Source: Caulobacter vibrioides OR37
Lineage (GTDB): Bacteria > Pseudomonadota > Alphaproteobacteria > Caulobacterales > Caulobacteraceae
Length of the DNA stretch: 64,000 nucleotides
Reading direction: 5' to 3'
Assembly: GCF_000372645.1 (NCBI RefSeq)
Contig: NZ_APMP01000018.1
Coordinates: 18,529-82,528 of the forward strand
Shown here: one piece after another, positions 63,543 through 64,000 of the stretch
How the letters are laid out: the number at the start of each line of letters is the position of its first letter
Numbering within the stretch: the first letter of the stretch is position 1
Notes under the pieces: model-generated
The model's database searches: none
What the model was told of the DNA's origin: nothing
What the model saw: only the letters and a program-made list of their open reading frames with translations
Program-made: the position numbers and the translations under genes

Positions 63543-63568
63543 AACGGCGGCGGCGACGATCCTGTTCC
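63543..63568 (-). promoter_or_regulatory. EcfG/SigT-type general-stress promoter
   Basis: On the minus strand GGAAC (63568-63564), spacing 17, then CGTT (63546-63543). This is the consensus known for the alphaproteobacterial general stress sigma factor (GGAAC-N16-17-CGTT). Expected transcription start is about 40 nt upstream of the Gln-rich gene start. Confidence 0.7.
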
Positions 63569-63777
63569 TGTGTCGACAGCGCGACTTTCGGCGGGAATAG
63601 CGCCTTGAATTCACTTTTGAATATCTGGGGAACCCTTGGCCGGCGCCGCCCTGACGCGTCGAGCGGCCGGCCGCCGCTTGGCGCTTAAACAAACGACACG
63701 CGGAAGGCCGCCGCGCGGCAAATGGCCGTTCTCCAAGATGCGAACACTTCCCAAGACGCGAACACAAGGAGACGGCC

Positions 63778-63984
63778 ATGACCCACGCCCCCAACAGCCC
63801 CGGCCGCTCGGACAACGAGGCCGAGGCGCCCGGCGACTTCAGCGCGTTGGGCGGCGAGGAAAAGGTCCGGAAAACCGGCGAAAAGTCCCGCGCCCAGGCG
63901 GGCCCCGATGGGCCGGACGCGGCCGAGATCGGCGACACCTTCAAGGGCCCCAAGGGCGACCCAGCGGAAGGCAAGCGCGGCTAG
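63778..63984 (+). CDS. small hydrophilic protein
   Basis: 68 residues, ATG at 63778 preceded by AAGGAG (63766-63771). It is highly charged and Gly/Pro/Ala-rich (EAEAPGDFSALGGEEKVRKT, GDTFKGPKGDPAEGKRG), with no hydrophobic segment and no recognised family. Upstream are two imperfect direct repeats AAGATGCGAACAC / AAGACGCGAACAC. Its partner across the divergent region is the Gln-rich protein. Confidence 0.6.
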   Translation: MTHAPNSPGRSDNEAEAPGDFSALGGEEKVRKTGEKSRAQAGPDGPDAAEIGDTFKGPKGDPAEGKRG

Positions 63985-64000
63985 AGCGTGATAGCCGAAA

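Noticed and set aside
63629..63654. GGAAC at 63629 as a possible stress promoter for the plus-strand small protein
   Set aside because: The bases 16-17 bp downstream are CCTG/CTGA, not CGTT.

Overview
The window is dense, GC-rich, mostly co-directional-block bacterial DNA that looks like an alphaproteobacterium close to Caulobacter. This is an inference from gene content: a large TonB-dependent receptor, a cytoplasmic chemoreceptor, EcfG/SigT-type and FixK-type promoter motifs, protein sequence style, and intergenic palindromes resembling those of alphaproteobacteria. No rRNA, phage, IS element or CRISPR array is visible. One tRNA gene is present.

Region 1 (1-15.4 kb) is a polyamine island, almost all on the minus strand. 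In transcription order it holds a GntR repressor-like gene, succinate-semialdehyde dehydrogenase, a GSA-aminomutase-like class III PLP enzyme, a glutamine-synthetase-like ligase, a complete putrescine/spermidine ABC importer (potF-H-I-G), putrescine aminotransferase, gamma-glutamylputrescine synthetase, and the start of an FAD amine oxidase at the window edge. A divergent omega-amino-acid:pyruvate aminotransferase sits on the plus strand. Two related palindromes containing TGTGATC / GATCACA flank gntR, and a ParDE-like toxin-antitoxin pair is inserted antisense between puuA and the aminotransferase gene.

Region 2 (15.4-24.9 kb) carries a MarR-GNAT fusion with a palindromic operator, chorismate synthase, a single-domain response regulator, a queD-queE-queC queuosine-precursor operon (the QueD lacks the usual catalytic Cys) and a 945-residue TonB-dependent receptor.

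Region 3 (25-31.8 kb) is regulatory. It has a CBS / degenerate kinase / receiver hybrid, a LuxR-type regulator and an acyl-homoserine-lactone synthase-like gene separated by a DUF962 gene, with an 18-bp lux-box-like palindrome before luxI. An XRE regulator, a PilZ protein, a methionine gamma-lyase with a divergent Lrp regulator, and tRNA-CAU follow.

Region 4 (31.8-55.8 kb) is mostly metabolism: a tricorn-like protease, a fused indolepyruvate ferredoxin oxidoreductase with a divergent Lrp regulator, pirin, a phytanoyl-dioxygenase, adenine deaminase, CorA, HicAB, an acyl-CoA ligase followed by a FadJ-like trifunctional enzyme, and a serine hydrolase.

Region 5 (55.8-64 kb) is signalling and stress. 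It has a PAS hybrid kinase, a double TetR fusion, a globin-like chemoreceptor preceded by a perfect FNR/FixK box, an unrecognised protein with an internal duplication, a haem-oxygenase-like diiron protein, and a Gln-rich small protein behind an EcfG/SigT-like promoter. At least seven types of long intergenic palindrome are scattered throughout.
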